Shown here: piece by piece, positions 20,226 through 29,170 of the stretch
Position numbering within the stretch: position 1 is the stretch's first letter
Layout: every line of letters starts with the position of its first letter
Source of the DNA: Halobacillus sp. Nhm2S1
Lineage (GTDB): Bacteria; Bacillota; Bacilli; Bacillales; Halobacillaceae
Length of the DNA: 64,000 nt
Direction of reading: 5' to 3'
NCBI RefSeq assembly: GCF_019599545.1
Contig: NZ_JAIEZV010000003.1
Location: 620,001 to 684,000, forward strand
Notes under the pieces: generated by a model
Databases searched by the model: none
Seen by the model: the letters and a program-made list of their open reading frames with translations, nothing else
Told to the model about the DNA's origin: nothing
Translations under genes and position numbers: made by a program

Positions 20226-21537
20226 ATCGGTCAATGAGCTGGGCCATGAGGAGAGCTTTTCCAACAATGGACTTCTCATGATGAACCTCGATGTCTACTT
20301 TTGCAAATTTCCTTCCGACCTCCAAAATCTGAGGACGCACTTCGATATCACTTTCAATTTGAACAGGTTTAATAAAATAGACCGAAATGTTTTCAACCAC
20401 AAGATCGCCCTTTTTATATTTCCTTAATAGTCTACTCGAGGCTTCAGTGATTAACGAAATGAAAACGCCATAAGACATCGTCCCTAGTGGGTTCGTCATC
20501 TGAGGTGTTACTTTGGTCTTCCATACAGGGTTTGAGTCATCTTCTGCAATGACCTCCATACGGTTTGTGGCCAAATCATCAATCGTTTCGCCTACCTGAG
20601 GCTGCCTTTGGATATGCTGCAAAGCTTTTAACACGTCCTGTCGGGAAATGATCCCTTGAAGTTTATGAGAAGGGTCAACAACGGGCATCAGTTCAATTCC
20701 TTCCCAAACCATGACATGGGCAGCATTCGCAAGAGAGGTCTTCGCATGTACGGTCATTGGATTTCGAGTCATGACTTTTTCAATCCGTGTCTCTTTATCT
20801 TTACCGATCACATCTCTTGAGGTGACGATTCCGACCACTCGATTCTGCTGATCTACGACTGGATAACGGCTGTGGCCAGTGGCTGTGTTAAATTCATGCC
20901 ATTTCGAAACCGGATCCAATGACTGCAGGAACTTTGATTCCTCAAAGGAAGTATAAATATCATCAACAAGCACAATTTCTTTTTTTATCAATTGATCATA
21001 AATGGCTCGGTTGATCATCGTTGCGACTGTAAATGTATCATAGCTGGTAGAGATGACGGGAAGCTTCTTTTCATCAGCTAGCTTCTTAACCGTTTCACTC
21101 GTGTCAAATCCACCCGTAATTAAAACGGCTGCCCCTTCTTTAACCGCAAGCTCATGAGCATTTGTCCGGTTCCCTACGATAAGAAGAGAGCCCGCTTCTG
21201 TATAACGCATCATCGCTTCAAGCTTCATCGCACCTATGACGAATTTACTTAGGGTTTTATATAAACCCTCTCGTCCGCCAAGCACTTGACCATCAACGAC
21301 ATTTACAATTTCAGCAAACGTCAATTTTTCTATGTTCTCTTTTTTCTTTTTTTCAATTCTGATGGTTCCGACACGTTCCATCGTGCTGACAAGGTCCTGA
21401 TTCTCCGCTTCTTTGATGGCCCTGTAGGCTGTACCTTCACTGACATTCAATGCTTTCGCTATTCTTCTGACAGATATTTTACTGCCCACTGACAGGGATT
21501 CAATATGTTCCAGGATCTGTTCATGTTTTGTTGCCAT
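20224..21537 (-). CDS. ytoI: YtoI: HTH, DRTGG, CBS-pair and hotdog domain protein
   Basis: 437 residues. An N-terminal helix-turn-helix (about 1-60, ISVRRIAKALNVSEGTAYRAI) precedes a DRTGG domain (about 80-190), two CBS motifs (about 190-310) and a C-terminal thioesterase-like hotdog domain (about 330-437). This order matches YtoI, a presumed nucleotide-sensing regulator; a link to cyclic di-AMP or other adenine nucleotide is possible through the CBS pair but unproven here. ATG 21537 (MATKHEQ) has GGTGGG upstream and matches the family's length, so I discard 26 upstream codons. Confidence 0.9.
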   Translation of the reverse strand: MATKHEQILEHIESLSVGSKISVRRIAKALNVSEGTAYRAIKEAENQDLVSTMERVGTIRIEKKKKENIEKLTFAEIVNVVDGQVLGGREGLYKTLSKFVIGAMKLEAMMRYTEAGSLLIVGNRTNAHELAVKEGAAVLITGGFDTSETVKKLADEKKLPVISTSYDTFTVATMINRAIYDQLIKKEIVLVDDIYTSFEESKFLQSLDPVSKWHEFNTATGHSRYPVVDQQNRVVGIVTSRDVIGKDKETRIEKVMTRNPMTVHAKTSLANAAHVMVWEGIELMPVVDPSHKLQGIISRQDVLKALQHIQRQPQVGETIDDLATNRMEVIAEDDSNPVWKTKVTPQMTNPLGTMSYGVFISLITEASSRLLRKYKKGDLVVENISVYFIKPVQIESDIEVRPQILEVGRKFAKVDIEVHHEKSIVGKALLMAQLIDR

Positions 21538-21635
21538 ACGCCCACCAAACTTTCTAACTGTACTAATCCAATTTCTTATAATTGTTATTATACAGTTGAT
21601 ACAGATGATCCGCAATTTCTTCCTGAAGTTTCAGA

Positions 21636-21671
21636 AAAAGCCGTTTGTCATTGAGTAGACAAACGGCTTTG
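21636..21671 (-). terminator. terminator of ytkL
   Basis: AAAGCCGTTTGTC and GACAAACGGCTTT pair over 13 bp, with Ts following on the minus strand. Confidence 0.9.
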
Positions 21672-21683
21672 AATATTGCAGGC

Positions 21684-22364
21684 TTAAAGCTCGATGGATT
21701 CTCCCGGCTTTAATGCCGTACCTTTACCTGATTTCACTTCTTGGGCAAATGCATCCCCGTCCTGAGCTATTAAATCAAAGGTGTTGTAGTGGACAGGCAC
21801 GACCTGTTTCGCTTGGAGCCACTCAGCAGCAACGAGCGCATCAGAAGGTCCCATCGTGAAATTGTCACCAATAGGGAGGAAAGCAAGGTCAATGTCATTC
21901 CGTTCCCCGATCATCTTCATATCCGAGAACAAACCAGTGTCTCCGGCATGGTATATGGTTTTTCCATCAATCGTCAGTAAAATACCCGTAGGCATCCCTG
22001 TGTACACGATTGTTCCATCCTCTTCCTGATAAGAAGAACCGTGAAAAGCCTGGGTGAATTTCACCTGTCCAAAATCAAATTCGTGACCTCCACCAATATA
22101 CATTGGGTGAGCATTCAAGCCTTTATTTCCAAGGTAAGTAGCTAACTCGAACGGAGCGATAACCTGAGCATCATTTCTTTTTGCAATCTCAAAAGTATCC
22201 CCAACGTGATCGTTGTGACCATGAGTAAGTAAAATTACATCCGCTTTCACTTGATCTGCATCCAGATCTGTATTCCCATTGTCTGAAATGAACGGATCAA
22301 AAAGAATGGTTTTTCCATTGGCTTCAACTTTCACTACAGCGTGACCATGATAAGAAACTTTCAT
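21684..22364 (-). CDS. ytkL: metal-dependent hydrolase, UPF0173 (YtkL)
   Basis: 226-residue metallo-beta-lactamase fold protein. The signature [10 protein letters not shown] gives the first metal ligands; the further ligand sites are in [11 protein letters not shown] and PVHYNTFD. The substrate in the cell is not known. ATG 22364 follows AAAGGAG at eight bases (MKVSYHGHA). Thirty bases separate it from the spermidine synthase-like gene upstream on the same strand, so the two may be co-transcribed. Confidence 0.92.
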   Translation of the reverse strand: MKVSYHGHAVVKVEANGKTILFDPFISDNGNTDLDADQVKADVILLTHGHNDHVGDTFEIAKRNDAQVIAPFELATYLGNKGLNAHPMYIGGGHEFDFGQVKFTQAFHGSSYQEEDGTIVYTGMPTGILLTIDGKTIYHAGDTGLFSDMKMIGERNDIDLAFLPIGDNFTMGPSDALVAAEWLQAKQVVPVHYNTFDLIAQDGDAFAQEVKSGKGTALKPGESIEL

Positions 22365-22393
22365 CCATAACACTCCTTTTATCGATTGCTAAT

Positions 22394-23941
22394 TTAATAG
22401 TTCCGCCAAGCTTCTTCATACTTTTGAATGAGATGTGGATTGATAAGGGTATTGGGTTCCATTTTGACCACTTGGCCTTCACCATTCAAGATTTCCCCAT
22501 CTTCATCTTTTCCAAACACTGTCATCGATTGGAAAACTTCCTCTGTCAGAAATTTAGTTTCCACCGTAAACTGGATATCCTCGACCTCGAGCGGTTCCCT
22601 CGAGGCCATAATGAACCCCCAATTCCCAAAGCTCGGAACATCTACATGGAAATTCTCCGTGTACAAACCTGTAGAGGCTACCGTTTTATCAATCGTCCAG
22701 TAAACCTCTGTCGCAAAGAGGGGACTTGTCGCTTGGATCATTACTGCCCCTCCAGGAGATAAATGGTTTCTCACTAAAGAATAGAACTCCCGTGTGTAGA
22801 GTTTGTTCAGACTTTCGTTGTTCGGATCAGGAAGGTCGATGATGATCACATCATACAATTGATCCGCATTTTCCAGAAACTCGAACGCGTCTTTATTCAT
22901 TACACTGACCTTAGGATCATCTAGCGCTCCCTTATTCACTTGCAGCAGATGAAAATTGGACCTTGCAAGATTTGTGACAGCAGGATCAAGGTCCACGAGC
23001 GTAATCTTCTTGATTTCCTGATACTTTAATAGCTCTTTCGCAGCAATCCCATCTCCTCCCCCAAGGATCAGTACATGGTCCTGCTTATCAGAAGAAGCTA
23101 CAGGAGGATGGACAAGTGTTTCATGATAGCGATGTTCATCTGTTGAACTGAACTGCAAGGACCCGTTTAAATAGAGGCGTGTATCCCCTTGCTCTTTTGT
23201 AAGTACGATTCGTTGATAAGCGCTTTCTTCCATATGAATGATTGGATCTTTATAGAGCTTTTGTTCGAAAGAGAAGGCCATTTCTTCACCGAAAAATAAT
23301 CCACCAATAAGAAGTGCCCCGATTAGGATGGCTCCTGTCAGATGGATAGAGAAACGCTTAATTTCAGAGCGAAATAAATACAAGACTAAAACAGCGACGG
23401 CTAAATTAATACAAGCCACAAAGAATGCACTTTTCACCATGCCCATTTGCGGCCTGAGATAAAAAGCGAAAAGCAGCCCACCAATCAATCCACCTGCATA
23501 ATCAGAAAATAGCACCCTGGCCGTGCTTCGGTTGAGCTCCACACCTATTTCATTGGCCTTTCTAATCAGGATCGGCAGTTCAAGACCAGTCAAGGCTCCT
23601 ATAGTAAATGTGACCAAGTATAGGAACAGGGCATCCGTTCCTGCAGGAGCAAAAGCCGTCATCCCAAACATCGTGAAGCTTGAAAAGCCTCCAATTAGGG
23701 CCACCATGAATTCAATCCAGATGAACGTGACAATCAGCTGCTTCATCACTCTCTCACTTATACTAGCACCAATCCCCATGCCGGTAAGGAACAAACTGAT
23801 CGTTAACGTGTACTGCTTTACACCATCACCGAGAATATAAGAGCCAAGCGCACCAAATAAAACTTCAAAGATAATCCCGCATATGGAAACAATGCCTGAG
23901 GCCCAGTATATAAAATGACTTTTTCTAATATTCGCTTCCAC
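22394..23941 (-). CDS. membrane-bound spermidine synthase-like protein
   Basis: About 515 residues in two parts. The N-terminal 210 residues contain about seven hydrophobic segments; the C-terminal 300 form a SpeE-like aminopropyltransferase fold with LILGGGDGIAAKELL (decarboxylated SAM site), TLVDLDPAV and the catalytic-region IIIDLPDPNNESL, and an N-terminal substrate loop QRIVL. SpeE normally transfers aminopropyl to putrescine; membrane-fused forms are uncharacterised. GTG 23941 is eight bases from GTGGAG; GTG 23950 is the alternative. It closes the PspA/DUF350 cluster but lies after a terminator. No speD gene is nearby, so the aminopropyl donor must come from elsewhere. Confidence 0.85.
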   Translation of the reverse strand: MEANIRKSHFIYWASGIVSICGIIFEVLFGALGSYILGDGVKQYTLTISLFLTGMGIGASISERVMKQLIVTFIWIEFMVALIGGFSSFTMFGMTAFAPAGTDALFLYLVTFTIGALTGLELPILIRKANEIGVELNRSTARVLFSDYAGGLIGGLLFAFYLRPQMGMVKSAFFVACINLAVAVLVLYLFRSEIKRFSIHLTGAILIGALLIGGLFFGEEMAFSFEQKLYKDPIIHMEESAYQRIVLTKEQGDTRLYLNGSLQFSSTDEHRYHETLVHPPVASSDKQDHVLILGGGDGIAAKELLKYQEIKKITLVDLDPAVTNLARSNFHLLQVNKGALDDPKVSVMNKDAFEFLENADQLYDVIIIDLPDPNNESLNKLYTREFYSLVRNHLSPGGAVMIQATSPLFATEVYWTIDKTVASTGLYTENFHVDVPSFGNWGFIMASREPLEVEDIQFTVETKFLTEEVFQSMTVFGKDEDGEILNGEGQVVKMEPNTLINPHLIQKYEEAWRNY

Positions 23942-23970
23942 TTTGTTCACTCCACTTAAACTTGTATGTT

Positions 23971-24006
23971 AAAAAGCCACTATGAGAATGATTCATAGTG
24001 GCTTCT
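23971..24006 (-). terminator. terminator between DUF350 and the SpeE-like gene
   Basis: AAGCCACTATGA and TTCATAGTGGCTT form a 12-bp stem followed by TTTTT on the minus strand. It should reduce expression of the downstream SpeE-like gene relative to pspA and DUF350. Confidence 0.85.
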
Positions 24007-24025
24007 CTCAAATATTTTCTGGCCG

Positions 24026-24421
24026 TTATGTAATGGACGCACCGATTACAAAGGCTAAACCAATCGAGACACCCATCGTAATGATTCCGACCGCTGTATT
24101 ATTTTCCTTCAATTTCGTTTCCACAGAAAACTTACGTGTGAACAATTCAAATAAAAGGTAGGCAATCATTTGGAGGACAACTCCGTACGCTCCCCAAATT
24201 AACGTATCCCATACAGTGAAACTATGATAAATGGCGAATGATAGAACAATACAGATTCCTATGATTTTTCCAGCAATCGACATCGCCACTGCCTGATTCC
24301 CCTGCTTTACCTCTTCCCAATCCTTATACTGTCTGGTTAACCACTCAAAGATAACTAAACCAATTACAACAATCACAACAGCCATCACAAAATAGCCTAA
24401 CGTAGCCAAAAATGGTTCCAT
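24026..24421 (-). CDS. DUF350 membrane protein
   Basis: 131 residues with four membrane segments, organised as a duplicated pair (about 5-25, 45-62 and 70-90, 108-130). The family mark KQGNQAVAMSIAGKIIG recurs in weaker form as KENNTAVGIITMGVSIG. DUF350 proteins (E. coli YjfL type) are of unknown function and repeatedly accompany PspA homologues and polyamine enzymes. AAAGGAGG precedes ATG 24421; it lies 14 bases after the DUF4247 gene, clearly one unit. Confidence 0.88.
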   Translation of the reverse strand: MEPFLATLGYFVMAVVIVVIGLVIFEWLTRQYKDWEEVKQGNQAVAMSIAGKIIGICIVLSFAIYHSFTVWDTLIWGAYGVVLQMIAYLLFELFTRKFSVETKLKENNTAVGIITMGVSIGLAFVIGASIT

Positions 24422-24435
24422 AATGATAACCTCCT

Positions 24436-25104
24436 TTATTTTCCTGTACCAGGGCCGCCGCCGCGAGTTGAGGACCCTCTCATAGAAGTGGTTCCACCTG
24501 AATTATAATTCCCGTACATCCCATATCCACCATAACAGTTCCCTGTCTGCTGGCAATTTGCCCTTCGGCGCTCATACCAATCATTCGACCCCAAAGAACG
24601 GTTAAGAATAGACCCTAAAAATAAACCACTGAAGAAACCCGGAGAATAATGGTTCCTCACAAAATTATCGGATGCAAGTTCAATCGTAATGACCCCGGGC
24701 TCCTCCGTACTTTCCTGTAGGATAACAAAATGATCTGGATAAATGAGAGCCTGCTTATTTTCCTGCCTTTCACTTATTTCTTCTGGAGGTATCGCTGAGG
24801 ACAAAGAATCTGACACCTCTTTTAACGTCAGTTCTCTTGTCATATAAATTTTCGAGATCCCCTGTTCGGATCGGACCGTATCCAATAGAGGGAAATGATC
24901 CTCAATCAATGAATCGATATCGTCCTCTTCCGAATTTTCAATTCCACTTAAAATTTTTGACCGATCGGGTTCCGAAGGCAATTCACCATATGTATCTTCG
25001 GTATAAGAACCTGACATTCCTCTTTGGTCATCTCCGCCAAATACATTAAACAATAAGAAAAAGGCAATGATTCCTACGACTATGATCCCTGCATAATCTT
25101 TCAA
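24436..25104 (-). CDS. DUF4247 membrane-anchored protein
   Basis: 222 residues: a short N-terminal hydrophobic anchor (about 5-22), an acidic linker, a globular middle (about 70-150) and a Gly/Ser/Tyr-rich tail with a CQQTGNCYGG cysteine pair. The family is annotated only as DUF4247. TTG 25104 lies seven bases after AAGGAGG; the longer ORF up to 25203 covers the SD and is unlikely. The protein probably faces outward or is anchored with its tail outside. It is the third gene of the stress cluster. Confidence 0.78.
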   Translation of the reverse strand: MKDYAGIIVVGIIAFFLLFNVFGGDDQRGMSGSYTEDTYGELPSEPDRSKILSGIENSEEDDIDSLIEDHFPLLDTVRSEQGISKIYMTRELTLKEVSDSLSSAIPPEEISERQENKQALIYPDHFVILQESTEEPGVITIELASDNFVRNHYSPGFFSGLFLGSILNRSLGSNDWYERRRANCQQTGNCYGGYGMYGNYNSGGTTSMRGSSTRGGGPGTGK

Positions 25105-25312
25105 CACACATCCTCCTTCCACAGAACAAAGGCTCAAGGGACGCCCCGGAGTCAACACACGCCTAATCAAACGGCCGTAAGAAGATAAACTTCCCCTTTG
25201 CAAGCCGAATGGCTTATATCATGAAGACCGGGCACCGGAGCCGGATGTCGCTATTTTGGAAAATCCCATCCGTATCTCGGACTTTGTTAAAATCCCAGGC
25301 CATAAAACAGCC

Positions 25313-25336
25313 GTGCCTGACCACTTGGCCAGGCAC
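25313..25336 (-). other. hairpin between pspA and the DUF4247 gene
   Basis: GTGCCTG and CAGGCAC pair with further inner pairing, 18 bases after the pspA stop; TGTTTTAT follows a few bases later on the minus strand. The 250-base gap (25105-25353) otherwise holds no credible gene. The hairpin could be an attenuator or a 3'-end stabiliser giving more pspA than downstream mRNA. Confidence 0.5.
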
Positions 25337-25353
25337 GAATCATGGACCAGAGA

Positions 25354-26025
25354 TTACTCTTTGTTCATCTTTCTCTTCAATTCTTCTAACTCATTATCAA
25401 CACTGTCTTTGTTATCTAAGTCTTCGAATTCATCGTCTAAGGAGCGGCTTTGAGAAGACATATCCTCACTCGTTTCAGCCTCTGCTTCATAGTGCATGAC
25501 TTTTTCTTCCATACGCTCAAAACCTTGTCGGGACTGATCCCCACCAATGTTAGACATCGTGCGGTTCATCTTCGTGCGCGTTTTCGCGGACTCGGCACGC
25601 GCTTTTAAGGAATCTTTCTTCAGCTTCATTTCCTGATATTCTTTTTTCATTTCGTCTAGTTTTTGACGAAGGTTGTTCGCATCCTGTTGAGCACGCTCCC
25701 AAGAAGCCTTGAATTGGTCCGCCTGGTCCTGATGGTTCTTCTTGTCTTCGAGGGCACGGCGGGCCAAATCTTCATTTCCAGCCTCAATGGCTTTTTCAGC
25801 TTGCTTCATGCGCTTATCTACAAGGGCCTGAGAGTCATCGTATTTTCGTTTCAACATCTTTTCATTCGCGATCTGCTTCGCTACCGCACTTTCAGCTTCG
25901 CGGATGTCATTCTCCATATCACGCATGAATTGATCAAGCATTTTCACAGGGTCTTCTGCTTTATCCAACATGGCGTTCAACTCTGAACCTACGACTGTTT
26001 TTACACGATTAAAAAATTTAAACAT
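25354..26025 (-). CDS. pspA: PspA/IM30 family phage shock protein
   Basis: 223 residues, almost wholly helical coiled coil. It starts MFKFFNRVKTVVGSELNAMLDKAEDP, the amphipathic membrane-binding helix followed by the conserved AEDPVKMLDQFMRDM stretch. PspA proteins are ESCRT-III relatives that coat and stabilise damaged membranes. The last 40 residues are very acidic. It lies 12 bases after the DUF4178 gene and is thus under the same ECF-type promoter. In B. subtilis, pspA-ydjGHI is likewise sigma-W dependent. Confidence 0.93.
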   Translation of the reverse strand: MFKFFNRVKTVVGSELNAMLDKAEDPVKMLDQFMRDMENDIREAESAVAKQIANEKMLKRKYDDSQALVDKRMKQAEKAIEAGNEDLARRALEDKKNHQDQADQFKASWERAQQDANNLRQKLDEMKKEYQEMKLKKDSLKARAESAKTRTKMNRTMSNIGGDQSRQGFERMEEKVMHYEAEAETSEDMSSQSRSLDDEFEDLDNKDSVDNELEELKRKMNKE

Positions 26026-26037
26026 TTTTCTTCCTCC

Positions 26038-26550
26038 TTATTTTGAACCTGCCAAAATTTTGATTTCATAGGCTTCGATCTCATACCCAACACTCGCTTC
26101 TACTTCACTGCCCCATGATTCAAGGCTTAGATACGTCTTTTCATCTTCAGACATATACTCTGCATAACGGGACGTCCGGCCATTAATGTTTGTACTTCTC
26201 CCCTCTCCCGTTACGCGTGCTTCCCCTTCTTCATCTTTAAAGAAGGTTTGACCCTCGTATTCGAGTTTTTCAGGGAAGGGTAGAGATACGGGAAGTTTGA
26301 CCGTCTCATATACCCCTAATTCAAGCTCATCATCCATTTCAGCAGCCAGCCACTTCGTTTGATTACCTTCTAATAGCTGATATGAGAACCACTCATAACC
26401 ACCGTCACGATACGTGATTTTCCCTACAACTTCATAATCCACAAGATCGTATGTGACAATGTCACCGACTTGGATATTCAACGGTGTCCGTTCTTTTACT
26501 TCTGGTGCCTGCTTTTCACTTTTTGAAAACAATCTAGAAAAGAAACCCAA
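26038..26550 (-). CDS. DUF4178 domain protein
   Basis: 170 residues, no signal peptide. DUF4178 starts near residue 25 with the small beta fold motif IQVGDIVTYDLVDYEVVGKITY and continues with YEWFSYQLLEG and WLAAEMDDELEL. The family function is unknown, but it commonly neighbours PspA, DUF350 and polyamine-synthase genes. Translation begins at TTG 26550 with AGGAGAGGTG upstream. It is the first gene after the ECF-type promoter. Confidence 0.85.
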   Translation of the reverse strand: MGFFSRLFSKSEKQAPEVKERTPLNIQVGDIVTYDLVDYEVVGKITYRDGGYEWFSYQLLEGNQTKWLAAEMDDELELGVYETVKLPVSLPFPEKLEYEGQTFFKDEEGEARVTGEGRSTNINGRTSRYAEYMSEDEKTYLSLESWGSEVEASVGYEIEAYEIKILAGSK

Positions 26551-26592
26551 ATCTTCACCTCTCCTTCAACTGTGACCCTGTGTACCTGTATG

Positions 26593-26619
26593 TACGTGTC
26601 TCGTTCTTAAAAGGTTTCA
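26593..26619 (-). promoter_or_regulatory. ECF (sigma-W type) promoter of the pspA cluster
   Basis: Minus strand TGAAAC, a 17-base spacer, then CGTA: both elements match the sigma-W consensus exactly. The -35 lies within the palindrome AAAAGGT-GAA-ACCTTTT. The start would be about 35-40 bases upstream of the DUF4178 TTG. Confidence 0.75.
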
Positions 26620-26770
26620 CCTTTTTCTTTTTATTTTACGCAGGAACTTAAAGAATCTCAAATTCTTGGCCATATCGTGATTTTTTTCATTTTTTTCTGA
26701 GTCAATCACCTTTGTTTTTTCTGAAAAGAGCGTATAATCAGAAAATATCTTTCTACATAAGGAGTTGAAT

Positions 26771-27741
26771 ATGATGAAAACATTAGAAAAAGTAAGTCAA
26801 TTTGCAGGCAGCACTTTCGCTATCTGGGTTCTCCTTTTGCGGCCTTATCTTTTTATCTTCCAGGAGGATTCACATGGATTGCCCCCTATATTGTTCCCTT
26901 ATTGGGAATTATCATGTTTGGAATGGGGCTGACTCTATCTAAACAAGACTTCCAGGAGGTATTCAAAAGGCCGAAAGGTGTAGCCATAGGTGTGGGAGCA
27001 CAGTTTACGCTCATGCCGCTTCTCGCTTTTCTATTAGTGACTATCCTTCCTGTCTCACCAGAAGTAGCGGTAGGTGTCATTCTTGTAGGATGTTGTCCGG
27101 GTGGAACTTCCTCCAATGTTATGACTTACCTTTCCAAAGGTGACACGGCTCTTTCCGTTTCTATTACAGCCGTATCGACTCTGCTGGCGCCTATTTTCAC
27201 CCCTTTACTCGTTTGGGTATTCGCCAGTCAGTGGCTCCCGGTTTCAGCAGGGGCCCTTTTTGTCTCCATTGTTAAAGTGGTTCTTGTACCGATTATACTA
27301 GGTTTGATCGTCCAAGCCATTTTCAAGAAAAGAATACAAGCAACGGTGAAGGCTCTACCGCTTATATCAGTGATCAGCATTGTAGCCATTGTCGCTGCAG
27401 TCGTAAGTGTCAATCAATCTCAAATCGCCAAGACGGGGGCAGCTATATTCGCGATTGTTGTCGTTCACAACATCCTTGGTTATCTAGCTGGCTACGGTTT
27501 AGGAAAGCTGTTCCATATGGAACCGGCCAAACAACGAGCGATTTCCATTGAAGTTGGTATGCAAAACTCAGGTCTTGGAGCGTCACTTGCAGCTGTACAC
27601 TTTAACCCGCTCGCTGCTGTACCCAGTGCTATTTTCAGTGTTTGGCACAATATTTCCGGCCCCATCATTGCTACCATCTTTAGAAAACAGAAGGATACTG
27701 ACATAAAAGATACAAAACAGAATCACATCAAATCTGCCTAA
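26771..27741 (+). pseudogene. bile acid:sodium symporter (BASS) family transporter, frameshifted
   Basis: AAGGAG and ATG 26771 open a reading frame (MMKTLEKVSQFAGSTFAIWVL) that fits the N-terminus of YocS-like BASS transporters. It goes out of frame at TTTT 26835-26838. Adding one T restores the expected membrane segment, which then continues without break in the frame of 26902-27741. The remaining 280 residues look intact, with the GCCPGGTSSNVMTYLSKGD sodium-site motif and about eight further membrane segments. Either a recent mutation, phase variation at a T run, or a sequencing error explains it. A TTG at 26902 could give a truncated product lacking the first membrane segments. Confidence 0.8.
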
Positions 27742-27853
27742 AAACAACGTTAAAGATTAATATTCAAAAAACTCCCGATTGTCCAACACTCAGGTTTTCT
27801 GATAGACATAGTTCAACACTGAGCTAGGGATCAGGGATGGTTTAGAAGTTATG

Positions 27854-27889
27854 AAAAAAGCGTGGACGTGGAGTCCGCGCTTTTTTTTA
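27854..27889. terminator. bidirectional terminator between the BASS gene and ald
   Basis: AAAAAAGCGTGGAC and GTCCGCGCTTTTTTTT form a stem with one mismatch and long A/T flanks on both strands. Confidence 0.9.
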
Positions 27890-27896
27890 CATTTCT

Positions 27897-29015
27897 CTAT
27901 TTATTAAAAAGTTGATTGGCATCTGTATATTCAAGACCTTGAGCTTCAGCAACCGCTTTGTAGGTCACATGTCCTTCAAGCGTGTTAAGGCCCTTATAAA
28001 GTGCCTCATTTTCCTGACAGGCCCTCTTATATCCTTTATTCGCTAACTGAAGAGCGTAAGGAACCGTAACGTTCGTTAACCCGATGGTGGAGGTCCTCGG
28101 TACAGCGCCCGGCATGTTAGCTACCGCATAGTGGAGAACCCCATGCTTTTCATAAGTAGGATCATCATGAGTGGTAATTCGATCGGTCGTTTCGAAAATG
28201 CCGCCTTGGTCGATGGCAACATCAACAATGACAGATCCTTCTTTCATGGATTTGACCATATCTTCTGTAACGAGACTTGGCGCTTTAGCTCCTGGAATAA
28301 GAACGGCTCCAATGACAAGATCAGATTCCTCCAAGGCCTCTTGAATATTTAGCGGGTTCGACATTAACGTGTTGATATCAGAACCAAAAATATCATCAAG
28401 TTGACGTAAACGCTCAGGATTGAGGTCAATGATGGTGACATCCGCTCCAAGACCCATGGCAATTTTGGCTGCATTCGTTCCTACAACGCCTCCACCGATC
28501 ACGGTGACTCTTCCGCGTCTTACACCAGGGATCCCCCCTAATAGAATTCCTTTTCCACCTTTTGATTTTTCAAGGTATTGAGCACCGATTTGGGAGGCCA
28601 TTCTTCCTGCTACTTCACTCATCGGGGTCAAAAGCGGAAGAGATCCACTCGGCACTTGAACGGTCTCATAGGCAATTGAAATAACCTTCTTACTTACAAG
28701 AGCTTTCGTCAATTCCGGTTCCGGAGCCAAGTGCAAGTAAGTAAATAAGATCAATCCTTCATAAAAATATCCGTACTCTTCCGGAAGAGGTTCTTTTACT
28801 TTCATCACCATTTCCTGACTCCATGCTTCCTGAGCTGAACTAACGATTGAAGCACCAGCTTCCCTGTACTGCTCATCGGTGAATCCTGAACCTAGTCCTG
28901 CACTGGTTTCTACAAATACTTCATGCCCTGCATTGGTTAAGCTGACCACCCCTGCAGGCGTCATCGCTATACGATTCTCATTGTTTTTCACTTCTCTTGG
29001 TACTCCTATTTTCAC
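27897..29015 (-). CDS. ald: alanine dehydrogenase
   Basis: NAD-dependent interconversion of L-alanine and pyruvate plus ammonia, 372 residues. Motifs: [20 protein letters not shown] at the N-terminus, catalytic Lys in [11 protein letters not shown], His in [10 protein letters not shown], and the Rossmann fold [20 protein letters not shown]. In Bacillus it serves alanine catabolism during sporulation and L-alanine use. Start GTG 29015 lies ten bases after GGAGG. It is a single gene with its own terminator. Confidence 0.96.
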   Translation of the reverse strand: MKIGVPREVKNNENRIAMTPAGVVSLTNAGHEVFVETSAGLGSGFTDEQYREAGASIVSSAQEAWSQEMVMKVKEPLPEEYGYFYEGLILFTYLHLAPEPELTKALVSKKVISIAYETVQVPSGSLPLLTPMSEVAGRMASQIGAQYLEKSKGGKGILLGGIPGVRRGRVTVIGGGVVGTNAAKIAMGLGADVTIIDLNPERLRQLDDIFGSDINTLMSNPLNIQEALEESDLVIGAVLIPGAKAPSLVTEDMVKSMKEGSVIVDVAIDQGGIFETTDRITTHDDPTYEKHGVLHYAVANMPGAVPRTSTIGLTNVTVPYALQLANKGYKRACQENEALYKGLNTLEGHVTYKAVAEAQGLEYTDANQLFNK

Positions 29016-29170
29016 CGCAGCCCATCCTCCTTATTCTATACATGAAATTTACTTCTTCTAGTAATGTTTATCTTGCAAGTCTTCAAAAATAAGAAAAGAA
29101 AGCCCTTTCATTGTACCAAATGTTTTCTATAGGATGAAGAACATCCAAAATTCGACCACTTCCTTATTCC

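Noticed and set aside
25209-25499. Plus-strand ORF over the pspA-DUF4247 gap
   Set aside because: Overlaps the pspA 3' end in antisense, low-complexity composition, no SD.
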